Below are positions 34,655 through 45,442 of a DNA stretch of 64,000 nucleotides, one piece after another. How positions within the stretch are numbered: position 1 is the first letter of the stretch; each line of letters starts with the position of its first letter. The stretch comes from Pezicula radicicola (lineage: Eukaryota > Ascomycota > Leotiomycetes > Helotiales > Dermateaceae): positions 3,704-67,703 of the forward strand of contig PDUO01000075.1 in NCBI GenBank assembly GCA_003008705.1. Direction: 5' to 3'. The notes beneath the pieces were generated by a model. That model saw nothing but the letters and a program-made list of their open reading frames with translations, ran no database searches and was not told the origin of the DNA. A program made the translations under genes and the position numbers.

Positions 34655-36038
34655 CGGAAGGGGGTGGCCAAAAATCAGCGTCACCCCCCTGGTCGGGCGG
34701 TGAGCCTAAATCGACGCCGCTTTCTCCTACGTTCCACCATCTTCTTCCTTACCTCACTACATCAACTCTAAGACCTTCAACTCCATGAATTCGAATTAAT
34801 TCAACTTTAAATCAATCGAATCGAAATGGTATGTATTCATACGATCCCAAAGACCTCACGTAAAGAGTATAAAACCCCTCGTCGATCTCGATTTTTCGCT
34901 TACCTCGAAGAAGGCCACTCCCAAGTAATAGCAGTATATATGGCTAAGGTGCCTCGTACAATAGCCCGAGGATGGCTTCACTCTTTAAGCGATCGAAGAA
35001 CTAGTAAATCAAGGCCTGGGCGCCCTCGAATTATATCTAAGGAGAAGGTAGATAAGATAATTGAGTGGATGATAGGACACTACGACCGATGTTCAATACC
35101 CCTACACGAAATTCGTCGAATACATGGTATTACAGCTAGTAATAAGTCACTTCTTCGAGCAATGGAACAATGTAGTTATTACCTCTATATCCCTGACTCA
35201 AAGCCTTTTCTCTCAAAGGAAATAAAGTATAAACATTGGATCTTTTCATGGGTAAATTGGGATCGACCTATCGAGTAGTGGAGGAAAGGAATATATACAG
35301 ATGAGATAACTATAAGTATAAATCTTCGACAACGCCGAAAACTCTTCCGAAAACAAGGTAAACGGAGACGACTTGATTATATATAATTTATATTTCATAG
35401 TAGTCGAAAGTCTGTATCTTATTGGGCTGTAATTGGGTATAATTTTAAGAGTAAATTATATATTATTTCAACAGAAGGACAAGGGAAAGGGTTTATATAA
35501 CAGAAGTACGAGCAACAAATCCTTCGAGGCCTACTTAAGGAGATATTCGAAGAACGACAAGGCCTTGGGTTCTTCTGTATAGAGGATAGAAGTAGAGTAC
35601 ATGGTAAGAAGGATACAAAACAGAATAAGGGCCTTTGTAATAAGGTAAGGGTTGAATACTATATCAACTCTATTGATTGGCCTCCTTCTTCCTTTGATTT
35701 AAACCCTATTGAGAATATATGGAGGATTGTTAAGCAGCTATTACGGAACAGGAACCTACATAGGGGCTGGAGTCTAGAGCAATTACAAGAAGCTCTTATT
35801 GATATATAGGATAATGAGATTTCAGTAGAAGAATACTTTAATAAGTATATAGATTCGATACCAGAGAGACTTGAAAAAGTCAGGCTTCGATATAGTACCC
35901 AGACTCCTTATTAATTGAAGATATACTTATTTAATTTAATAGCAGCATTATTTTCTTTCCTTATTTAGTATAGCCAAGTGGCAGAATAGAGTGGGTTGGG
36001 CAGGGGGGGTGACGCTGATTTTTGGCCACCCCCTTCCG
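34655..36038 (+). mobile_element. Tc1/mariner-type transposon with 37-38-bp inverted ends
   Basis: The terminal repeats 34655-34691 and 36001-36038 are inverted copies beginning CGGAAGGGGGTGGCC, nearly perfect except for one extra G in the right copy's G run. TA flanks both ends (34653-34654, 36039-36040). The 1384-bp element holds one transposase frame, inactivated by nonsense codons. Size, TA duplication and transposase motifs place it in the IS630-Tc1-mariner superfamily. Confidence 0.92.
34826..35914 (+). pseudogene. Tc1/mariner transposase, four nonsense codons
   Basis: From ATG 34826 to TAA 35914 the frame runs 362 codons with no frameshift but four internal stops, at 35276-35278, 35384-35386, 35498-35500 and 35807-35809. 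The N-terminal part carries helix-turn-helix-like DNA-binding sequence (RPGRPRIISKEKVDKIIEWM). The catalytic region shows IYTDEITISI (first acid), CIEDRSRVHG (second acid) and DWPPSSFDLNPIENIWRIVK (third acid in PIEN). The spacing between the second and third acids counts as 41 in this copy, longer than the common 34. All stops can arise by C-to-T or G-to-A changes at CpA/TpG, as RIP would produce. The copy cannot make a full transposase. Confidence 0.88.
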
Positions 36039-36040
36039 TA

Positions 36041-36919
36041 CCATCTACTCAGCTCGGTTAACCCAGGCGAGGAAAACAAGGAACCATGCCACTTTCTTCC
36101 ACTGTACCAAGACCTTAAAAACAACATGCCACTTCTTATTTTTATTTTACGCGCAGTGAAATAAATGGTTTCGTTATTCGTTCCTATACAATGAAGCCTC
36201 GATTAACTTTCTCCAAAACTTGTATTTTCTTTGCATGCAAAAAGGCTTGTTCTATTGTAAATACATGGCAAAAGGTAGAGGAGTTGGAGTTGGATCAGTG
36301 TTTTTGTTGTAGTTTTTGTTTTGTTTGCCTTTTTTTTTTGCAAGTTTTTGCAAGGTTTTGCACTTTTCTTTAGTTTTCTTGTCGGCGTGGTGGAGGGCAG
36401 CTGGTGGAGGGGAAATGCAGGTAGGCGAGGAAAGTGCGTTTTGGGAAACGCGCGCGCCCGGGAAATGCAGACTGCAGTCTTCCCCGCATTGGCATTGCAT
36501 TGCATGATCTCTGGACCCCTTGATCTCACTACTACCACAGTAAGAAATGAGATATAACCAAAATATGCACCAAGGGTTCCTAATATCCGGAAGAGAAAAC
36601 GCACTCGACCACACTCGATCTAGGCACTGTACTTCGTAGATAAATACGATCTAAGCCTTCTGCGCGCTTACGCTAAGCAGGTGCTCGGTCAATTACGTAC
36701 TACAGTACAGTAGAACTCAGGTTGACAGCAGCAAGGGAAACGGCACACTTGCTTCCCCGGCTTAGTTGAAACTTAAAACTCGAGGTTCTTGGACAAAGTT
36801 TTTGATGAAAGCAGCATCGTGCAGAATTGACCATTTCGATAGCTCGCAGTGCTAGGATGGGAGTGTAGCTGTAGAGTACCAGTACCTGGGGAGTGAGGGA
36901 AGAAAAGTGGACAGCTTAC
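36041..36919. other. Intergenic, no gene seen
   Basis: This spacer sits between the transposon and the 3' end of the aquaporin. It contains T-rich and A-rich runs near 36330-36375 and a GCGCGCGCCCGG patch at 36450-36461. Short overlapping frames on both strands lack family features. The lost last exon of the aquaporin may lie in 36700-36900. Confidence 0.45.
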
Positions 36920-37812
36920 ATGGTAGCCATCGAAGCCCCCTTTAATGACGGCGGGCCCAAAGGCGCGGGCCGGATTGACTGCTCCTCCCGCTACAGAAAA
37001 GTCGAGTTAGTTTAGTATTTTTGCTTGGAGAAGACATGCATTAGCAAGCTGTAAGGACTCTTGATCTACTTAGCAGAGAACCTGCCTGAGAGACGACCAA
37101 TTGACCGCGCAAGTACGTACTCCAAAACACACCAACAAGCTCTGCAACGAATAGTGCAAGACCAATACCGACGGGCGCAATGAAGGTGGCTTTGGTTTTC
37201 TATATTTTCCATTAGCCGACACCCTTGTCATCCTTGCCATCAAAAATATTGCACCGTGCACAACCTCAGCAGCCAGCATTAAAATCGTAAAAACAAGCTC
37301 AACGGTAAAGAACATCTCCAAGAATAAGCCTTGGGCAACACTCGTTCCAGAGGTGAGGTGGACGGCAAAGTAAACATTGTTGCTAGGAATAAGGCCCTTC
37401 ACTGCTGCAGCGGCAGTGATACCAGCGATAATTTGAGCGACAAAGACAAAGATTGAGCGGACAATTGGAACATTTCCTGTTATGCACAGAGCTAAAGTAA
37501 CCTGCTCCCTTGTTAGTACCAGAAGTCAAGCCCAGTAGTCAAGTAAGGTTTACTTACAGCAGGGTTAAACAGGCCACCACTAATCCGAAAGAAGATCTAG
37601 ACATTGATGGCAAGGCTAAATCCAAAGACAAGGGAGATGTAAAACAGTTGAGTGAGATCTGGGCCCGTGAGATTGGCTTCTTGGGTTGAGGGTGTATTTG
37701 CGGTTTGTGTGCCTGCAAACGCAAAGAACAGAAAGAGAAAAGCCCCAACAAATTCTCCCAGGAAGGCCACGAAGTGATTCTTGATCGCGTGAGCAGTTCC
37801 TTGTTTTGACAT
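36920..37812 (-). pseudogene. Aquaporin (MIP family) with premature stop
   Basis: Water/glycerol channel of the major intrinsic protein family. Four exons can be joined in frame: complement(37558..37812), (37265..37501), (37121..37199) and (36920..36990). Both pore motifs are present: SGGLFNPAVTLAL (NPA at 83-85, across intron 1) and TGGAVNPARAFGP (NPA at 196-198). Codon 72 (37597-37599) is TAG where the family has Trp (INV-stop-IFFRISGG), so translation should stop before the first NPA. Intron 2 (37200-37264) has an unusual GTTGTG donor, chosen because it restores LAAE-KTKATFIAPVGIGLA. After FDGYH a GTAAGC donor is present, but no convincing final transmembrane exon follows. Both signs suggest a young pseudogene. 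A sequencing error at codon 72 or stop read-through remain possible. Confidence 0.75.
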
Positions 37813-40800
37813 GATCTCATACTTGAGATGGTGAGCTAGGGAAGTTGGGAACGGATGCGGACAATTGATTAATTGTCAATGATAGAATGGTCAAGTGCAT
37901 GCGGTCCCCAAAGACGAAGAAGACATGGTGGAGTCGACCCCATGACATGGATTCATGTTGAGGAATTCTGGAATTGCTTAACAGATGACATAGTTGATAT
38001 TTCGCTGGCAAAGTCACACTTGTGGCGTGAGTGCGGAATAGGGCTGTTACAGCTGTCTAATTGACACGAAAACCCGTTTATGCAGCATGGACGGTGGGCT
38101 CAGCTAAGAAGCGGGATGGGATAACAAGTACAAAGCTGATATGAGGTGAATCTACGAAGTACTATACCAGGATTAACATCAACCTCAAAACGACAAGAAA
38201 ACTGCAACAACACCCCTTTCACCTTCATCCAGAATTGATTGCAGGACTAGTTGCGTCACTTTTAGACTACCTACAGTAGAATGAATTTCAGAGAAAAAGA
38301 AAGCAACTTTGCTACAGAAATCCAACGGTTGCAGAACACATGCATAAAAAGGAAAGGAAAGAGAGCAGCCGATCGTGGCTTGGTGCTTGGTGTTTGGTGC
38401 TTGGCTTACGGACGAGGGAACTAACGACCCCAGATTTCCCCTTAGCGAGGAGAATTGGGAACTTGGGAACGGGGCCCATTCATTCGTGACTGGTCAACTT
38501 TAGCAACATGCCATCATCTTACGTCGAGCAGAAGATTCACACAATGTTTCCGATCGAAGAAATAAGAATGTGGCCAGAGTCCGCAAGGTCTGTAATTGAA
38601 ACTCCTAAGTAGACAGACAATATTGAACAGCTGAGGTATGGGGGGTTATGAAGGATTGAAGAGACACCAGATTACCCTGTGCCTCTGTTTATTAGTAGGG
38701 TCGGGATCTGACAGTTATACGTACAGCACGCTCCACACTGTCCTGTGTTGGTGTACGAAGTAGTTTCGGCTGAAAGGCTCCTTAGCTAGCGCCCTAATTT
38801 GGAGACTTTGACTTCCGTGATTCCCAGCTGCCGCGTGGAGAAGGATGGATGTCCGTGAGCCTCGGAAAGATTGGTACTTTCATACTGTCGTCTGTACCAG
38901 TTGGGCTGTCTTGCAGGCAAATGAGGGTAGGGTGCCTTATAAACCCCCTTCATGCGATCTTCTGTTCCATAGCGGCGCGGTAATGACAGGATTCGGTGTA
39001 AGCAGTCTGGACAGAAAGAGGCGTTCTATAGGGCGTTGGGTTGGTTTGTGATACGATCGGATACATACAGTAGTAGTAGTACTTGGACGTATTCTGTAAG
39101 CAAGCTGCAGGAGAGAGTGGAGGCCATGGACGACTAGGGAGGGAGGGTCCTGTATTTTGCTGTCGTGTACGAAGGACTGTATGAAAGAAAGGACAGGACT
39201 TTCGTACTGTACTTGGTTAGGTTCTACTTAGGTTCCGTAGGCCCTTCTGCACTAAAGCTTAACGCTCATAGGCTCTCGGGTTGCTCCATGCGGTAACATA
39301 TGCCGCATCGGTAAGTAACGGATTCCAGGGATTATCGTCGGAGAACTCTTTATTACTCTGCTACTGTGCGCAAGACGCATTTTTACACTTTGTTCGTCGG
39401 CCGACAGTCTGCCGTTAAATACAGTTCGGATTGCTCTTGGTCATGCCGCCTGCTTCCATTCCACCTTCTGGCTCAGCTTCCGCTCAGATAGTTGTCCTGC
39501 ACACCACGCTTGGAACCAGCACGACGGGGAAAACAGAAGGGCCGTTGGGAAGGGATCCCATGAGCAACCGCCGCCGCACACTCTACTCTGCTGTACCCTT
39601 ACTTTCGAGCGTTTCCGTCGGGCAAGCTTTTGAGTTCGCATCGAAGAATTTGAAACTTCTGGTTGACACGTGGAAACTGTCCTGACCGAACGCCTCAGAA
39701 AGCTAGAAGCCTGCAGCCGACCACCCCTTGAGCCTTGAGCAAGTCCAACAACAGTACATTCATTATTCACCGCTTCTTGACCATTACTTCATCACTTCAT
39801 CCGCTACCAAGGGAGGGCGGAGGGGTGCGCCTTTGCTCTTGGATGAAGCATTCGAGGTGGATCTCGCAGGCAAGATGCAAGCAAGACCAAGTTTTTGCAA
39901 TTCTGGAGCTTGTTGGATCTGTACTCGGCGATACTATTTGCAACCCAACCTTTAGCTCTGTGAGAAGATGCGCCTTTCCTCCGAAGGCTGTTGAGGCCTT
40001 GCTTCACATTCAGAGCTTGTGCACCAGTCGAGACGGTAGGCACTGTGATATCGCAAGGGGAATCTTCGATCCAGACACCAGATCGCGTCGCTGCACTCAT
40101 AGTAACGATCTCATCTTACAAGGTTTGTAGAGTATGCTTGCATTGCCATGCGCTGTGCTGTAGGGTTGAGAGGTGCGTGAGCGTATGTGTAAGGGTTCAG
40201 GTTGTGGGAGCTTGAGCTTGCGAGAGAGGCTTGTGAGAGAGTTACAATTCAAGACACGGAAGGTCAGTAGTATTAATCAATGGTAATAGAAAGTACAGCA
40301 AGTCCCGGAGGAGTCGCTTGTTTGTGCGGTACATTAGCTTGCTTGTAATTAAGGGCTGTAGGAGAAGTAGCTCTGAGCTCTGGTACAGCACGGTACAGCT
40401 TCCCGATTCCGATTGTCCGACTTCGATCGCCCGGAGCATTTCGGAAAGTAGGAAAAGTAGGGAAACAGGGATCAATACGGGAAAGTACAGCTCGCTAGGA
40501 GATTATCAAGTCTAAGGTAGGATTGGCGGATGCGTTGATGCGTGGATGCGTGGATGTGTGGATACAAGACAGGTTGGTGGAGAAAGCGAAAAGATAAAGA
40601 CAGCAACAGCAACAGTCCCAGTCACAGGACGGTAGCACGGAGTAATACTTACGAGATGTTTTGTTTCCATCCGCGCACTGTATGAAAATATGCCCAGTAG
40701 GATGCTGAGAAAAGGGGTGTTCTTTGATGTGTCTCACGGAGGTCGGGGGGGGGGTGGGGAGGGGGTGCTTTGGTTGTGAGGCCCTGGACCACTGCTGCAT

Positions 40801-42075
40801 TAGGAGTTTAAGCCAGCAGAGCCAGCGAGCTGCTGCAGATCGCGGCGCCATCTGAACCTTAAATACCCTGCTCGTCCAGCACCTTGGTGTACCACTTGGT
40901 GTACCGCTTGGTGTAAGTGCACCCTAACCCTCTGGGCCTTGGGATCTTGGGGGGCTCTTGGCAAGGCACGCGGCAGCGTCACCGCCAGCTAATAAGCTCT
41001 GAATTAACGCCAACTAATACAATGTGCTAACCGCGGCCTCCCTGTTTCTGGCAGCTTCCGCACACTGTTGAGCGGAAGTTGCACCAGCTACAGCTGCTAA
41101 TACTTCTTCCCCCTTATGGCGACGTGCAGCATCATCAAAAGACGCCGCAGCTACAACAACTAACACTCCCTTGCCACAGCCAGCGACCCTTCTTTTCGTC
41201 TCTCCTCTCTCTACCACAGACTTCTCGAGGCCATTGGCGGTCTGATCTTTTCTTTTATCATGTATTATTTCACAGCATAGCACTCACTGTACTGATACTG
41301 CAATAAATGTACTGTACTCACTCTGTCCTGCCCTGCCCTGCCCTGTCCTGAAGAAACGAGGAGGCATGATGTGGCTTGGGACGCGCCAAACATTATTTTA
41401 CCCCAGCCTGAGCAAGGTTTGAGAGGCAACTAACTTAGAGGCATCCAGGAACCCTGCAACCACGCATCTTCACACCCTCTGCTGAACTTTCCATACTTTT
41501 TCATTATTCGTACCTACCGCTCCTTTTCCTCCGGATTGCCTTCTTCTGATGTTCTGTCTCTCTGGTCCCTGCTTCGCCTGAAATAATGATCCTGCTGGTG
41601 CATCAGGGTCTGCAATCCAAAATGCTTCTCTTGCAGGCATCATCATTCTGACCTCACACCTCGCAGCTCCGCCAGCATCATCTCACTTACCTACTTGTTC
41701 CCTTCCTTCCTTACCTAGCTGATGATATGATTCCAACCCTCCTCCTCCCTAGCTTGTCGGTGTCGGCTTCATCCCAGCCATTGTGGCGCTTGGATGTTAT
41801 TTGAAGACGTTAGACCCCCCATTTATTTTGTACTGCTCAGTGCTCGCCTGCCTGCCCCACCTCATACATCAGAACAAGAGGACCCTTTCCCGTTCCACCT
41901 GGCCTCGTCTATGAAAGAAGTTACGAAAACGACCTCTTCTCCAACTCCACTCAGTTTCCACCTTTTCAGCCCCCAATCCTCCCCCGTATCCTCCTGCTTC
42001 AAAGCAAAGCAAACCTCACCTCACCTCACCTCAACCCCAATAATTCATTTTCTCTCATCACCATCCCCCACGGCG
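37813..42075. other. 4.3-kb spacer, no gene supported
   Basis: It lies between the starts of the aquaporin (-) and bZIP (+) genes, so it contains both promoters. Open frames such as 39735-40130 (+) begin with TTG and resemble nothing I know. A G-rich tract occurs at 40743-40770, a CCTGC/CCTGT repeat at 41329-41350, and the bZIP leader from 41850 on is strongly pyrimidine-rich (CTCACCTCACCTCACCTCA near 42016). An unrecognised gene or long 5' leader is possible. Confidence 0.45.
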
Positions 42076-43688
42076 ATGAGTCGACTCAATCATAACATGT
42101 CGACCACATCGAACAGTCCTGCCACATCGCTAGAGATAAAAGAGGAGCCAAGACAAAAAGGTACGTCCCAATCGGTTCACGATTGCTTCGTCTGGAGCAC
42201 TGTGGAGCTGTAGCGAGTCGTGCAGTCAACAAAGTCATGTCCACCGAGTCCCATGATACAATCACTAATACTGCTATAACAACTCTAGGTGCCCGTGGCG
42301 GAAAACGATCAGTAACCCACCTGAGCAAAGCACAGCTCGCGCGCAAACGTGCCAACGATCGAGAAGCCCAGAGAAACATCAGGCAGCGAACGAAGGAACA
42401 TATCGAGTCTCTGGAGAAGAAGGTTAAGGAGCTCGAGTCTCTTGACAATGGCTCGCGGGACAGCAATATCGAGCGTGTGCTACAGAGGAACAAACAGCTA
42501 GAGTTGGAAATTGAACAGCTCAGGGCACAAGTGCGTGTGCCAGTGCAAGATTTTTCAATGTCACCAGAGGCCGAAGATGTGATGCGGAAGACGGTGATGG
42601 GGGAATGGTCAGAAGCAGACGCGCCATCAGATCCATGGAGTGCTTCTGAGGTACCAACAATGCCCATTGTCATACCGCAGGGCATCAAGATCGATCCTAG
42701 CCAATCCTTCGTCAATCTAGATGTGCCAGTATATCATACACCAACCTCACAAGCAGGTGCTTTCGGCATTCCAGATGAGACTTCACAGCAGCTATACACG
42801 CCTCTCACATCAGGTTGGGAAAACCCAGGCCTCACAGCACCAGTAGCACCAGCTTGGCCGGCCTTCGCGCCCACTTTCCAACAGCCCTCACGCTTCACTG
42901 AACATAGCAACCAAAGGGGCCCCGGCTTCACAGAGGTGATCAACACGCCGCGCGCCGCGCCCAACTTTCAAAACAGCACTTGCTGGCAAGCCCAGCCCTC
43001 GATCTATGCATGGCAGATCAGTACAAAACTCTCGGCGCCGTCAACGCTCATAGATGAGCTCATGATCGGTGTCATTCAATCGCAACGTCATTTACACATG
43101 ACGGCAGATGTGACAGGGCAGTGCCTCATCGGCCCATCCTTCCCATCGGTACACATTCTCTTCAACCAGCCGGGTCCTGTGAAGCCGCTTAGCTCTGCCA
43201 ATCTGACAAACATGACGCTCACAGACACCATGTCACGATACTCAGCCGTTCTCTCACGCCGTGGCTTCCAGCTGATTCCAGAGAAACTCGCCTCCTTCAT
43301 GGCAATGTATCGTTTCGTACAATGGCAAATTTCACCCTGCCAGTCGACCTACATAGCCTTGCACGAGTGGCAAGCTCCACGACCATCACAACTCATCATT
43401 CCCCACCCAGCCTGGATGGATCTCCCACCCTGGGGCAAGTTCCGGGACAAGATCATCGAGAATCAAGATCGTTATGGCACGCTAGAATTCCAAAACTGCT
43501 ATGCTTCGAATCTTAACGTCAATTTCCCCGGCGATGGCATGGAAGCCTTGATTTTTGAGGATGGTCAGATCAAGGTATCTCCCTCGATGGAAAAGCATCT
43601 GAGTGATCTTGGAAACATGAGTATGCGAAAACCCTTCGCGGACAAGTATCCTGAATTTGCGGATGTTTGTCGATTTGATGAGGTATGA
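42076..43688 (+). CDS. bZIP transcription factor with DUF3425 domain
   Basis: Exons are 42076..42160 and 42289..43688. The 128-bp intron (GTACGT, CTAG) joins PRQK-GARGGKR in frame, giving 494 residues. The basic region runs from KAQLARKRANDREAQRNIR to QRTKEHIE (about 42-68), with the N51-x3-A55-Q56-x3-R60 DNA-contact pattern. A short leucine zipper follows (SLEKKVKELESL, then RNKQLELEIEQLRAQ). Residues about 335-490 match the fungal DUF3425 region (SRRGFQLIPEKLASFMAMYR, QWQISP, PHPAWMDLPPWGKFRDKI). It is probably a nuclear regulator; target genes cannot be inferred. The start was chosen just after a pyrimidine-rich leader. An in-frame ATG further upstream (about 41794) would add a low-complexity, unconserved extension. 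Confidence 0.9.
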
Positions 43689-45442
43689 AGTCTCGACTAG
43701 GTAGCACTTGGAGGTTTCATCATTCGCCCTTGGCTCTCTTTCCCTTGGGAGATTGGTTTGCATTTCGGAGTTTGGCATTAACCTTCTTCCGGATTTGACG
43801 TGGTACTTCATTTTGGGAGTTTTGTTAATTTTGATAAGGGAGGCGGCTTTCATTGAACAGAGTTTCCGGCAAGGATAAAATACAGGAATTCAAGATTCTG
43901 GCTTGGGGACGATTTTGACGACAAGGAACGGAGTTATTCTACTATCACATATGAACATGTTATATCAGAGAAGAGGAAGAGCAGGATCTATGCCAAGGTG
44001 TATGTGTTGGTCTAGGTATTATGTACATCAGGCGAAGTTGGCTCTCGAGGCAGCAGAAGGCGAAGGAGAATACGAAAAACGTGCAAGGCAACATAAGAGA
44101 GATTGCGGAGCGGCCATTTACAGGCGGAAGAAGATATACCCCCAGAAACAGCTGGATTTTCAACTTGTTCTCGTTGATGTTCTTGTTTCGAAGGAGTATG
44201 GACAGGAGTGTGGAAAGGAGCGTGGGGAACTCATTTCTTGTATTTTAGGAGTTAGCGGAGTTAAGTAGCTCTAGTTAGTATTTGTGAAGTGCACTTATTT
44301 ACCTACCTACGCAACTTGCAATTCTCTACTTCACGAGTACGTGTTCTATCGATCATCCCACTGTAGTACGGTCCAGTCCAGTCAGTACAATGTTACCACA
44401 CCACTACAGACCAAACTTTCGTCTACTGAAAATAAATAAGCAAGGAATAGCTAGTAAGGAAATCCCAATCTCCATGATTCAGAAATCATCTAAAGTTTCC
44501 CAAACACCGTCATGGTGAAGCAGGTACTGTACTATAGCTGTAACAATATTATACTATAGCCTCGACTGCCTCGTGTCTCCAGGGTTTACTTCGGGTTCTA
44601 GAAAAACTCTGATTTCTTCCTCCGGAGCTATTTCGCTGTGCTTGCTTTCGCTTTCATGCATACAACGCCACACATATTGATATATTCGCCATTCTGTTAA
44701 ACTAAATGATCACAAAGCGCAGCCCAATGCAAGTGCACGAACACCCACGCGCACGTTTCCACAGTTTCCACGGTTTCCACGTTTCCTCCAAACTTCTCAA
44801 ACATACTAACTTCCTTCCAAAATCTTCCAACCTTCCAAAACTTTGTCCTCCCCTTAGAACTTAAAATCGGGAGATATCCCGGCCGAAAACCCAATTTATT
44901 GACCTGTTTTTACGCGAAGGACATGATTAGTAGTAATCTTAACTTTTGTTTTGGTTTTTTTGTGACGTGTCTAGGGTAGGGGATAGTGGGGATAGAGCAA
45001 TATGTGACGATGGTTAATGAACGCTTTGACGTCACTTGTATGCCAGTGTTAGGGATGCAAGAAAGAAAAGGTTACTTGAAGAGCAGAAAAAGGATAAGTT
45101 GTGGAGTTGATAGAGATGATGTGGGTAAGGATAAGGATAAAAATGCCGGTCGATCTTGGGTTATTTTTGCGAAACTTGAAATCTGGAGATACGAAGGGTG
45201 GGGGGGAGAAAGAGAGAGAGAGAGTACAAAACAAAAGGATAAAACAAAATCTTTAAAAAAAAAACATAAAATCATGTGAGGTGGTGAAATGTCATGAGAT
45301 GATTTGAAACCTTTAAATTACTACTGGGTAATTTTGAGGGGAATGGGGAAGGGGTATAGCGTTGTTTGTCGGTTGCCTCTTGTGTTTCTTTTGGTCCTCG
45401 AGTCGAGGACTAGCTTAGTGGGATGATCATCTAAAGTCAAGC
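43689..45442. other. Intergenic between convergent genes, no gene seen
   Basis: This holds the 3' flanks of the bZIP (+) and NADH dehydrogenase (-) genes. A 121-codon open frame at 43903-44268 (+) is unsupported. GA-rich low complexity lies at 45196-45280. Confidence 0.45.

Noticed and set aside
39735..40130. 131-codon plus-strand frame in the long spacer before the bZIP gene
   Set aside because: It starts with TTG and has no recognisable features; overlapping frames on both strands are equally open.
43903..44268. 121-codon plus-strand frame after the bZIP gene
   Set aside because: It lies where a 3' untranslated region is expected and has no family resemblance.
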